From: an uncultured Prevotella sp. | Lineage (GTDB): Bacteria > Bacteroidota > Bacteroidia > Bacteroidales > Bacteroidaceae | Direction: 5' to 3' | Assembly (NCBI GenBank): GCA_905233165.1 | Contig: CAJODL010000012.1 | Span: 1 to 64,000 of the forward strand | Length of the DNA stretch: 64,000 nucleotides | The notes under the pieces: model-generated | The model's input: the letters and a program-made list of their open reading frames with translations, nothing else | Told to the model about the DNA's origin: nothing | The model's database searches: none | Shown here: one piece after another, positions 51,788-58,950 of the stretch | Position numbering within the stretch: the first letter of the stretch is position 1 | How the letters are laid out: every line of letters starts with the position of its first letter | Translations under genes and position numbers: made by a program

Positions 51788-51841
51788 ACTTCGTCGAAGG
51801 TACTCCGTCATGGAAATAAAATACAAAAAAATGTTTTTTTA

Positions 51842-51873
51842 TTTGTATTTCTCATAACTTATTCGTAACTTTG
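51842..51873 (+). promoter_or_regulatory. Promoter block copy C, likely promoter of the his operon
   Basis: TTTG (51842-51845), 20 nt, TAACTTTG (51866-51873), within a block nearly identical to the promoter of the TonB receptor. It lies about 110 nt before hisH. Confidence 0.8.
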
Positions 51874-51918
51874 CAGCCCATATTGTGTGTATGTGTATGC
51901 GCGTACACGTGAAAAGGA

Positions 51919-51950
51919 CCCTCCCCAGCCCTCCCTTAAAGGGCGGGAGA
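51919..51950 (-). repeat. G-rich palindromic element, copy 3 (inverted)
   Basis: On the minus strand it follows the heptamers at 51953-51987, as copies 1 and 2 do on the plus strand: TCTCCCGCCC, then AAGGGAGGGCTGGGGAGGG. It lies in the leader of the his operon. Confidence 0.7.
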
Positions 51951-51952
51951 AA

Positions 51953-51987
51953 AGTTAATAGTTACCATTAAACATTGAAAGGTGAAA
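51953..51987. repeat. Degenerate heptamer array, 5 units, at hisH start
   Basis: AGTTAAT, AGTTACC, ATTAAAC, ATTGAAA and GGTGAAA; the last unit contains the GTG start codon of hisH. Confidence 0.65.
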
Positions 51988-52575
51988 GTAGCAATAGTAA
52001 AATATAATGCAGGTAATATCTTCTCGGTAATCAATGCTGTTAAGCGTCTTGGTGTAGAACCATTGTGGACAGATGATGCCGAGGAATTACTGGCGGCAGA
52101 CAAGGTGATATTCCCAGGTCAGGGAGAAGCAAGCCACGCTATGGCATATCTTCGTGAGAGAGGACTCGATAAGGTTATTCTCGATATGAAGCAACCAGTG
52201 TTGGGCATCTGTATCGGTCAGCAGCTATTGTGCAGACACTCCGAAGAGGGTAATACAGACTGCCTCGGGGTGTTTCCGATGGACGTGAAGCGCTTCCATC
52301 CACAGAAGCACGAGGACAAGATACCACAGATGGGATGGAACAGCATCTACGACCTCAAGACTCCGCTCTTTAAGGACGTAAACGAAAAGGACTTCGTGTA
52401 TTTCGTGCATAGCTACTATGTGCCTTTCGATGAGAAATACACTATAGCGAAGGCAGATTTCACTTTGCCTTATTCTGCTGCCATCAACAAAGATAATTTC
52501 TATGCTACTCAGTTTCACCCAGAGAAATCAGGTAGTGTGGGTGCAAAGATATTGAAAAACTTTTTAGAACTATGA
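51982..52575 (+). CDS. hisH: Imidazole glycerol phosphate synthase, glutamine amidotransferase subunit
   Basis: 197 residues from GTG at 51982. The class I glutaminase triad is visible: nucleophile Cys77 in GICIGQQLLC, His and Glu in ATQFHPEKSG; PGQGEASHAM supplies the oxyanion region (PGxGxF/A). It feeds ammonia to HisF. It overlaps hisA by 4 nt (ATGA). Its start codon is part of a heptamer array. Confidence 0.96.
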   Translation: MKVAIVKYNAGNIFSVINAVKRLGVEPLWTDDAEELLAADKVIFPGQGEASHAMAYLRERGLDKVILDMKQPVLGICIGQQLLCRHSEEGNTDCLGVFPMDVKRFHPQKHEDKIPQMGWNSIYDLKTPLFKDVNEKDFVYFVHSYYVPFDEKYTIAKADFTLPYSAAINKDNFYATQFHPEKSGSVGAKILKNFLEL

Positions 52576-53291
52576 TAGAGTTAATCCCTGCTATAGACCT
52601 CATTGACGGTAAGTGCGTGCGCCTTACCAAGGGTGAGTATGACAGCAAGAGAATATACAACGAAGACCCTGTTGCGCAAGCTAAGGAGTTTGAGAAACTT
52701 GGCTTCAAGCGCCTGCATATGGTTGACTTGGATGGAGCCAAGAGCAAGCATGTTGTCAATGATGATGTGTTGAAGGCAGTAACACAGGAAACCAATCTTA
52801 TCGTAGATTTTGGTGGAGGCATCAAGACAGAGGAAGACATCGAGAAAGCCTTCAATGCTGGGGCATCAATGGTTACTGTCGGTAGCATCGCTGTGACAAA
52901 ACCAGAACTGTTTATGGGCTGGATGGAGAAGTATGGTGCGGAAAGAATGATTCTTGGTGCAGATGTGAGAAACGGCAAAGTCAGCATCAATGGATGGCTG
53001 GAGGATTCAGAAGAAGACCTGTTGCCATTCCTGAAGAAATATGTTGACAGAGGCGTCAAGAATGTTCTTTGTACAGAAATATCAAAAGACGGCACTCTTC
53101 AAGGACCTGCTACAGCACTCTATGTCGAGATAATGAAGGCTTATCCGTCTTTGCATCTGATAGCTTCTGGCGGAGTATCATGCAATGAAGACATCAAGCA
53201 GCTGGATGCAAACGGTATTCCTGCTGTAGTATTTGGCAAGGCCTATTATGAGGGAAAAATTAGGAGTGAGGAGTTGGGAATTAGGAGTTAG
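52572..53291 (+). CDS. hisA: Phosphoribosylformimino-5-aminoimidazole carboxamide ribotide isomerase
   Basis: A 239-residue TIM barrel with catalytic Asp9 (IPAIDLIDGKCVRLTKG) and the second Asp in ISKDGTLQGP. The natural C-terminus of HisA would be near FGKAYYEGKI. The last residues here, RSEELGIRS, are encoded by a heptamer array that runs into the stop codon, so the tail was probably acquired from repeat expansion. It catalyses the Amadori rearrangement in histidine synthesis. Confidence 0.96.
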   Translation: MIELIPAIDLIDGKCVRLTKGEYDSKRIYNEDPVAQAKEFEKLGFKRLHMVDLDGAKSKHVVNDDVLKAVTQETNLIVDFGGGIKTEEDIEKAFNAGASMVTVGSIAVTKPELFMGWMEKYGAERMILGADVRNGKVSINGWLEDSEEDLLPFLKKYVDRGVKNVLCTEISKDGTLQGPATALYVEIMKAYPSLHLIASGGVSCNEDIKQLDANGIPAVVFGKAYYEGKIRSEELGIRS

Positions 53292-53328
53292 GAATTAGGA
53301 ATTAGGAGTGAGGAGTTAAGAATTATGT
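53259..53328. repeat. Heptamer array, 10 units (ATTAGGA), hisA tail to hisF start
   Basis: ATTAGGA, GTGAGGA, GTTGGGA, ATTAGGA, GTTAGGA, ATTAGGA, ATTAGGA, GTGAGGA, GTTAAGA and ATTATGT in strict phase. It encodes the end of HisA, includes its stop (53289-53291), fills the gap and ends with the hisF ATG (53325). Confidence 0.95.
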
Positions 53329-54077
53329 TAGCAAAACGTATAGTTCCGTGTCTTGATGTCAAGAATGGCGAAACCGTAAAGGGAACCAATTTCGTCAATC
53401 TCCGCTCTGCTGGCGACCCGGTGGAGTTGGGTAGGGCTTATAGCGATTGTGGTGCTGATGAATTGGTATATCTCGATATTACAGCATCTCATGAAGGCAG
53501 AAAGACCTTTACCGATATGGTGACCCGCGTGGCTTATGAAATCAATATCCCTTTCACAGTAGGTGGAGGCATCAATGCCATAGAGGATGTTGACAGAATG
53601 CTTGCTGCTGGTGCTGATAAGGTCAGTGTCAACAGTGCAGCTCTTCGTCGCCCAGAGTTTATTGATGAGATAGCCCATAAATATGGTTCTCAGGTTTGTG
53701 TTTGTGCCATCGATGCCCGCAATGATGAAGATGGTTGGCATTGTTATGTTAATGGTGGCAGAATCAGAGTAGAGCGCACTCTCCTTGATTGGGCGAAAGA
53801 AGTTGCAGACAGAGGAGCAGGCGAAATCCTGTTCACCTCAATGAATCATGATGGTGTGAAGAAAGGATTTGCCAATGAGGCACTGGCCATGTTGGCAGAT
53901 GCGTTGCCAATACCAATCATTGCTTCTGGCGGAGCAGGAGCAAAAGAGCATTTTCGTGATGTGTTTAACATCGGGCATGCTGATGCTGCGTTGGCTGCAA
54001 GCGTGTTCCATTTTGGAGAAATACCAGTACCAGAATTGAAAGATTATTTACGAAAAGAAGGAATAGTAGTAAGATGA
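53325..54077 (+). CDS. hisF: Imidazole glycerol phosphate synthase, cyclase subunit
   Basis: 250-residue TIM barrel. Catalytic Asp11 in [11 protein letters not shown] and the second Asp in [13 protein letters not shown], plus phosphate loops [15 protein letters not shown] and [14 protein letters not shown]. With HisH it makes imidazole glycerol phosphate and AICAR. It overlaps hisI by 4 nt (ATGA). Confidence 0.97.
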   Translation: MLAKRIVPCLDVKNGETVKGTNFVNLRSAGDPVELGRAYSDCGADELVYLDITASHEGRKTFTDMVTRVAYEINIPFTVGGGINAIEDVDRMLAAGADKVSVNSAALRRPEFIDEIAHKYGSQVCVCAIDARNDEDGWHCYVNGGRIRVERTLLDWAKEVADRGAGEILFTSMNHDGVKKGFANEALAMLADALPIPIIASGGAGAKEHFRDVFNIGHADAALAASVFHFGEIPVPELKDYLRKEGIVVR

Positions 54078-54385
54078 AAATAGATTTTGAAAAAGGTGGC
54101 GGCTTAGTGCCAGCAATCATCCAAGACGCTGTGACAAAGAATGTCCTTATGTTGGGATACATGAATGAGGAGTCTTTGAAGAAGACCCTGGAAACCAAGA
54201 AGGTTACCTTTTGGAGTCGTGGCAGAAAGTGTCTTTGGACAAAGGGCGAAACTAGTGGTAACTTCCTCGACCTTGTCGATATCAAGGTTGATTGTGATAA
54301 TGATACTCTCCTCGTAAAGGTTCATCCACATGGACCAACATGTCATACAGGAACAGATACATGTTGGGGAGAGGAAAATGTGTAG
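54074..54385 (+). CDS. hisI: Phosphoribosyl-AMP cyclohydrolase (HisI alone)
   Basis: 103 residues containing only the cyclohydrolase domain: [33 protein letters not shown] and the zinc-cysteine region VDCDND to [11 protein letters not shown]. In many Bacteroidetes hisI is fused to hisE in one protein of about 200 residues. Here it ends at GEENV and a 58-nt heptamer-rich gap separates it from hisE. It opens the purine ring of phosphoribosyl-AMP. Confidence 0.95.
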   Translation: MKIDFEKGGGLVPAIIQDAVTKNVLMLGYMNEESLKKTLETKKVTFWSRGRKCLWTKGETSGNFLDLVDIKVDCDNDTLLVKVHPHGPTCHTGTDTCWGEENV

Positions 54386-54443
54386 AGTGAAGTTTAAAGT
54401 TTAGAGTTTAAAGTTTAAAGAAAAATATAAAAGCAAAAATATA
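54381..54443. repeat. Heptamer array, 9 units, between hisI and hisE
   Basis: TGTAGAG, TGAAGTT, TAAAGTT, TAGAGTT, TAAAGTT and TAAAGAA are followed in phase by AAATATA, AAAGCAA and AAATATA. It holds the hisI stop in its first unit and ends exactly at the hisE ATG. Confidence 0.9.
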
Positions 54444-54758
54444 ATGGAAGAGAAAAATCCCCTTTTATTCCTGAGTGAGTTACAGGATTTCATTGAGAAG
54501 AGACATGAAGAGATGCCTGAAGGTAGTTATACAACATCGCTGTTCAAGGATGGCTTGAATCGTATGGCGCAGAAAGTTGGTGAAGAAGCATTGGAGCTAG
54601 TTATTGAAGCAACCAATGGTACTAATGACCGATTGATTTATGAAGGCTCGGATATGTTGTATCACCTCATAGTCCTCTTGACAAGCAAAGGCCTTCGTAT
54701 TGAAGATATGGCACGCGAATTGATGGAGCGCCATAATCCAGGTTGGCAGAAACACTAA
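54444..54758 (+). CDS. hisE: Phosphoribosyl-ATP pyrophosphatase (HisE alone)
   Basis: 104 residues of the MazG-like all-helical fold: LSELQDFIEKRHEEMPEGSYT, GLNRMAQKVGEEALELVIEA (metal-binding Glu pairs) and SDMLYHLIVLL. It hydrolyses phosphoribosyl-ATP to the AMP form, the step before HisI. Combined length with HisI (207) equals that of a fused HisIE, so the two look like fission products. ftsE follows after 19 nt. Confidence 0.95.
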   Translation: MEEKNPLLFLSELQDFIEKRHEEMPEGSYTTSLFKDGLNRMAQKVGEEALELVIEATNGTNDRLIYEGSDMLYHLIVLLTSKGLRIEDMARELMERHNPGWQKH

Positions 54759-54777
54759 TCCCCAAAAACAGAGAATC

Positions 54778-55452
54778 ATGTTAATCACATATAAGAATGT
54801 TTCAATTCGCCACGAAGATGATGACGACAACGTGTTAAAAGGCGTTGATCTTGAAGTGGCAGCAGGAGATTTGGTTTATCTCATTGGTAAAGTAGGCTCT
54901 GGTAAAAGTTCTCTTATCCGCTCTTTCTATGGAGAGGTGGAGGTAGATGAATGTGATGAGGCTACCGTATTAGGACATGATATGTTTTCTATAAGTCGTG
55001 AAGACCTTCAGCCTTTGCGTCGGGAGTTAGGAATTATTTTCCAAGATTTCAAATTGCTTACAGATCGCAATATCCATAAGAATCTGGAATTCATACTGAA
55101 GGCTACTGGCTGGAATGATAAAACAGACAGAGAGCAGAGAATCTCTGAGGTCTTGCGTGATGTAAAGATGGAAGGCTGTGAGAATAAAATGCCTCACGAA
55201 TTATCTGGTGGTGAACAGCAGCGTATCGCTATAGCACGAGCATTGCTTAATTCCCCAAAGGTATTGCTTGCTGATGAGCCAACAGGAAACCTTGACCCAG
55301 AAACAACAGATCAGATTATGGGAGTGTTTAAGGAGATAGCTATCGCAGGAACAGCAGTTATCATTGCAACCCATAATATGGCTATTCTGGAAAAATTCCC
55401 TGGAACAGTATATCAGTGCGAGGGACAGAATTTTACAAAATACGAAAATTAA
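54778..55452 (+). CDS. ftsE: Cell division ATP-binding protein FtsE
   Basis: 224 residues. Walker [10 protein letters not shown], signature [16 protein letters not shown], Walker [14 protein letters not shown] and H-loop ATHN are present. [23 protein letters not shown] matches FtsE (VFQDFRLL). With FtsX it activates septal peptidoglycan amidases. ftsX is not adjacent. It is wedged between histidine and lysine genes and may be part of one transcript with them. Confidence 0.9.
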   Translation: MLITYKNVSIRHEDDDDNVLKGVDLEVAAGDLVYLIGKVGSGKSSLIRSFYGEVEVDECDEATVLGHDMFSISREDLQPLRRELGIIFQDFKLLTDRNIHKNLEFILKATGWNDKTDREQRISEVLRDVKMEGCENKMPHELSGGEQQRIAIARALLNSPKVLLADEPTGNLDPETTDQIMGVFKEIAIAGTAVIIATHNMAILEKFPGTVYQCEGQNFTKYEN

Positions 55453-55472
55453 ATACAAATACAAATAGCAAT

Positions 55473-56789
55473 ATGAAAGTAATGAAATTTGGTGGTACCT
55501 CAGTTGGTACTGCAGAACGTATGAAGGGCGTAGCAAAACTTGTAACACGCTCAGGTGAACCAACATTTGTTGTCCTCTCTGCTATGTCAGGCACAACAAA
55601 CTCTCTTGTTGAGATTTCTGATTATCTCTACAAGAAAAATCCAGAAGGTGCTCAGGAGGTTATCAATCAGCTTGAGAAGAAATATATGGGTCATGTAGAA
55701 GAACTCTATTCTACAGACGAGATGAAGAAGAAGACAGCAGAATTCCTTCGTAAGGAGTTCAACTATCTTCGCACCTTCACCAAGGATACCTTTACATCAT
55801 TCGAGGAAAAGATTGTTGTTGCTCAAGGTGAGGTTATGAGTACCAATATGGTTACCAACTACCTTAATGAGCAGGGAGTAAAGACCGTACTCCTTGATGC
55901 TCTTACATTCATGCGTACAGACAAAAACTCTGAGCCAGATATGCCTTTCATCAAGGAGAATCTTGACAGAGTAATGCGCACTCATCAGGGTTATCAGATA
56001 TATATCACCCAGGGCTTCGTATGTAAGAATGCATACGACGAGGTGGATAACCTGCAGCGTGGTGGCTCTGACTATACAGCTTCTTTGATTGGTGCTGCTA
56101 TGATGTCTGACGAGATACAGATTTGGACAGACATCGACGGTATGCATAACAATGACCCTCGTATTGTTGAGAAGACAGATGCAGTTCATCAGCTTAACTT
56201 CGAAGAGGCTGCTGAGTTGGCATACTTTGGCGCAAAGATTCTTCATCCTACCTGTGTTCAGCCAGCTAAGTATGCTGGTGTGCCTGTTCGCATCAAGAAT
56301 ACTATGGATCCAGATGCTGAGGGTACAGTAATTGACAATGTGCTTGTTCGTGGTAAGATTAAGGCTGTTGCTGCAAAAGATAATATCACAGCTATCAAGG
56401 TTAAGTCTTCTCGCATGCTGCTTGCTACTGGTTTCCTCCGCAAGGTGTTCGAGATATTCGAGACCTACAGCACACCAATCGATATGGTGACCACTTCTGA
56501 GGTGGGTGTCAGCGTTACTATCGACAAGACAGCAAACCTCACAAAGATAATGGATGAGTTGAAGAAGTATGGTACTGTTACTGTCGATTCTGATATGTGT
56601 ATCATCTGTGTCGTTGGTGATCTCGATTGGAGCAATATCGGCTTCGAAACGCTTGTAACAGATGCTATGCAGAATATCCCTGTTCGCATGATTTCTTATG
56701 GTGGTTCAAACTACAATATCTCATTCCTTATTCGTGAGCAGGACAAGAAACGTGCTCTGCAGAACCTTAGCGCAAAACTCTTCAACTAA
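55473..56789 (+). CDS. lysC: Aspartate kinase
   Basis: 438 residues from the ATG at 55473 (an upstream frame extension into ftsE is unlikely). KFGGTSVGTAERMKGV at the N-terminus, GGSDYTASLIGAAM and the C-terminal paired ACT domains (TSEVGVSVTID, IPVRMISYGGSNYNISFLI) define a monofunctional, probably lysine-regulated kinase. It makes aspartyl phosphate, the first step to lysine, threonine and methionine. lysA follows 17 nt downstream, consistent with a lysine role. Confidence 0.95.
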   Translation: MKVMKFGGTSVGTAERMKGVAKLVTRSGEPTFVVLSAMSGTTNSLVEISDYLYKKNPEGAQEVINQLEKKYMGHVEELYSTDEMKKKTAEFLRKEFNYLRTFTKDTFTSFEEKIVVAQGEVMSTNMVTNYLNEQGVKTVLLDALTFMRTDKNSEPDMPFIKENLDRVMRTHQGYQIYITQGFVCKNAYDEVDNLQRGGSDYTASLIGAAMMSDEIQIWTDIDGMHNNDPRIVEKTDAVHQLNFEEAAELAYFGAKILHPTCVQPAKYAGVPVRIKNTMDPDAEGTVIDNVLVRGKIKAVAAKDNITAIKVKSSRMLLATGFLRKVFEIFETYSTPIDMVTTSEVGVSVTIDKTANLTKIMDELKKYGTVTVDSDMCIICVVGDLDWSNIGFETLVTDAMQNIPVRMISYGGSNYNISFLIREQDKKRALQNLSAKLFN

Positions 56790-56806
56790 TCAGAACACTA
56801 ACACAA

Positions 56807-57955
56807 ATGTTGAATAAAAAAGATAAATTCAAGGAACTGCAAACTCCTTTCTACTATTACGACAAGGCGTTGCTTGATGACACTCTACAGGTTATCAACA
56901 ACTGCCTGAAGGAGTATCCGCAGTGTCATCTCCACTATGCTGTGAAAGCAAATGCTAATCCTGCTGTTCTCAAAGAGATACAAAAGGCTGGCTTTGGCGT
57001 TGACTGCGTCAGTGGTGGTGAGATACAACAGGCCTTGGATGCTGGATTTGATGCTAAGAAAATAGTTTATGCTGGAGTAGGAAAGGCTGATTGGGAGATA
57101 AACCTTGGCCTTGATGCTGGCATCTTCTGTTTTAATGTAGAGTCAGAATCTGAATTGCAGATTATCAATGAGCTGGCAGGCGAAAAGGGCAAGATTGCTT
57201 GTGTGTGTTTTCGCATAAATCCGAATGTGGGTGCTCATACTCATGCCAATATCACCACTGGCCTTGCAGAGAATAAGTTTGGTATCGCTATGGAGGATAT
57301 GGAACTTGCTATCCGTGAGGCCTATGAACTTCCAAATATCGAATTCCTGGGACTGCACTTCCATATTGGTAGCCAGATTCTTGATATGGGTGACTTTGAA
57401 GCATTGTGTTCTCGTATCAATGAACTGCAGGACCGCTTGGAGGCACAGGATATCAAGGTAAAGGTTATCAATGTCGGTGGTGGCTTGGGTATTGCCTATA
57501 ATGACCCAGACGGAAAGCCTATACCAGACTTTGAGAAGTATTTCGCAACCTACGCCAAGAACCTGAAACTCCGCGAGGGTCAGGAGGTGCATTGTGAATT
57601 AGGACGTGCTGTCGTAGGTCAGATGGGTAGCCTCATTACTCGTGTGCTTTATGTGAAGCATGCTCATGTGAAGTCTTTCGTAATAGTAGATGCTGGCATG
57701 AGTGACCTGATACGCCCTGCTCTCTATGATGCTCATCATGATATTCAGTTGTTGGAAGATTGTGAGGGTAGGGAGATGTGCACTTATGATGTGGTAGGTC
57801 CTATCTGCGAGTCGTCTGATGTCTTTGCTAAGGATGAGAAAATGCCTGAATGCAGACGTGGCGACCTGATTGCTTTGCGTTCTGCTGGAGCATATGGCGA
57901 GATAATGGCATGTCAGTATAATTGTCGTAAGTTACCTAAGGGCTATTTATTTTAA
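56807..57955 (+). CDS. lysA: Diaminopimelate decarboxylase
   Basis: A 382-residue fold III PLP enzyme. PLP Lys in YAVKANANPAVL, the glycine-rich GGGLGIAYNDPDGKP and the substrate motif GPICESSDVFAKDE (active-site Cys) are intact. It makes lysine from meso-diaminopimelate. It shares an operon with lysC. Slightly shorter than E. coli LysA (420). Confidence 0.96.
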   Translation: MLNKKDKFKELQTPFYYYDKALLDDTLQVINNCLKEYPQCHLHYAVKANANPAVLKEIQKAGFGVDCVSGGEIQQALDAGFDAKKIVYAGVGKADWEINLGLDAGIFCFNVESESELQIINELAGEKGKIACVCFRINPNVGAHTHANITTGLAENKFGIAMEDMELAIREAYELPNIEFLGLHFHIGSQILDMGDFEALCSRINELQDRLEAQDIKVKVINVGGGLGIAYNDPDGKPIPDFEKYFATYAKNLKLREGQEVHCELGRAVVGQMGSLITRVLYVKHAHVKSFVIVDAGMSDLIRPALYDAHHDIQLLEDCEGREMCTYDVVGPICESSDVFAKDEKMPECRRGDLIALRSAGAYGEIMACQYNCRKLPKGYLF

Positions 57956-57966
57956 AAAAAAGAGCA

Positions 57967-58950
57967 TTGAAAGTACTTCATTATACATCCAATCCGACAA
58001 TCGTACCCATCCTTACTGACGGGGTGGAGAACTGTATGATGCAGGCAGATTACCAGAAAGGCGTCTTTGCCTTCTATAGGTATGTCTGCTCCCAGTTGGA
58101 TGTGGTGAATCCTATGGTGGTCCATATCTATGGCTCTTGGGATTGGCGTTTATGTGTTATAGCCTTTGCTGCTAGACGACATAACAGGGTTGTGATATAT
58201 TCTCCAATGCGTGGATTGACGTCCTCAAATATTGAGTGGAATCCTTTCAAACGCGGATTCTGGAGATTCATGCTTTGTCAGTTTGGAGCATTGAGATATG
58301 CTGATGTCCTTGTTATGCAAGACAATTATGAGGAAGGAATGCTTCATGCTACAGGATTGGACAAGGGATATGTAGAGGTGTTGCCTGCTCCGGAATCTGA
58401 GGCAGATGAGGTGCAGAAGGTGTTTATGTGTTCTCTCTATAACAAGACGGTTGATACTCATTATATGCGTTTTATAACACCTCAGGAGAAACAGTTTGTT
58501 ACCTCTATGGTGCAGTTTGCAATGATGGGAAAAGATAACCAGATCGTTATGCCTAACATTAAGGATTTATCCTTCCACAGGGTCGCTTTCTATGTACATG
58601 ATGAGGATGTAACTGATATCGTCAAAGAGGGCGCTGAGAAAGCACAGATTTCTATTCCTGAATTGACAGAGGTGACAGACGATATGCGCTATCCAGGAAA
58701 ATATAAGCAATTCGGGGGCTTCCCTGACAAGAGTCCTTTCGCTATGATAAAGGCTGCAAGCAAGATAGGTCTGAAAAATCTCACCTTGCGTCACTGGACA
58801 GAGTTATACCAACTTTTCCGCTATGAGGATTATGATGAAGATAAGGCTGTTCAGGAACTCGCCAAGCATAATCTGAAAAGAACTACAAAGAAGATACAAG
58901 ATAGGCTTACAGAATTATTTTTCTTAAAACCAGGTTATAAGATTTTATGA
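57967..58950 (+). CDS. Uncharacterised protein, glycosyltransferase-like N-terminus
   Basis: 327 residues from TTG at 57967, 11 nt after lysA. I do not recognise the family. The first about 150 residues (LHYTSNPTIVPILTDGVEN, VVHIYGSWDWRLCVIAFAARRHNRVVIYSPMRGL, YADVLVMQDNYEEGML) resemble the N-terminal Rossmann half of GT4-type glycosyltransferases in pattern, but the sugar-nucleotide EX7E half is missing. The C-terminal part is helical with many charged residues. It overlaps fbp by 4 nt (ATGA), so it is coupled to gluconeogenesis. Confidence 0.6.
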   Translation: MKVLHYTSNPTIVPILTDGVENCMMQADYQKGVFAFYRYVCSQLDVVNPMVVHIYGSWDWRLCVIAFAARRHNRVVIYSPMRGLTSSNIEWNPFKRGFWRFMLCQFGALRYADVLVMQDNYEEGMLHATGLDKGYVEVLPAPESEADEVQKVFMCSLYNKTVDTHYMRFITPQEKQFVTSMVQFAMMGKDNQIVMPNIKDLSFHRVAFYVHDEDVTDIVKEGAEKAQISIPELTEVTDDMRYPGKYKQFGGFPDKSPFAMIKAASKIGLKNLTLRHWTELYQLFRYEDYDEDKAVQELAKHNLKRTTKKIQDRLTELFFLKPGYKIL

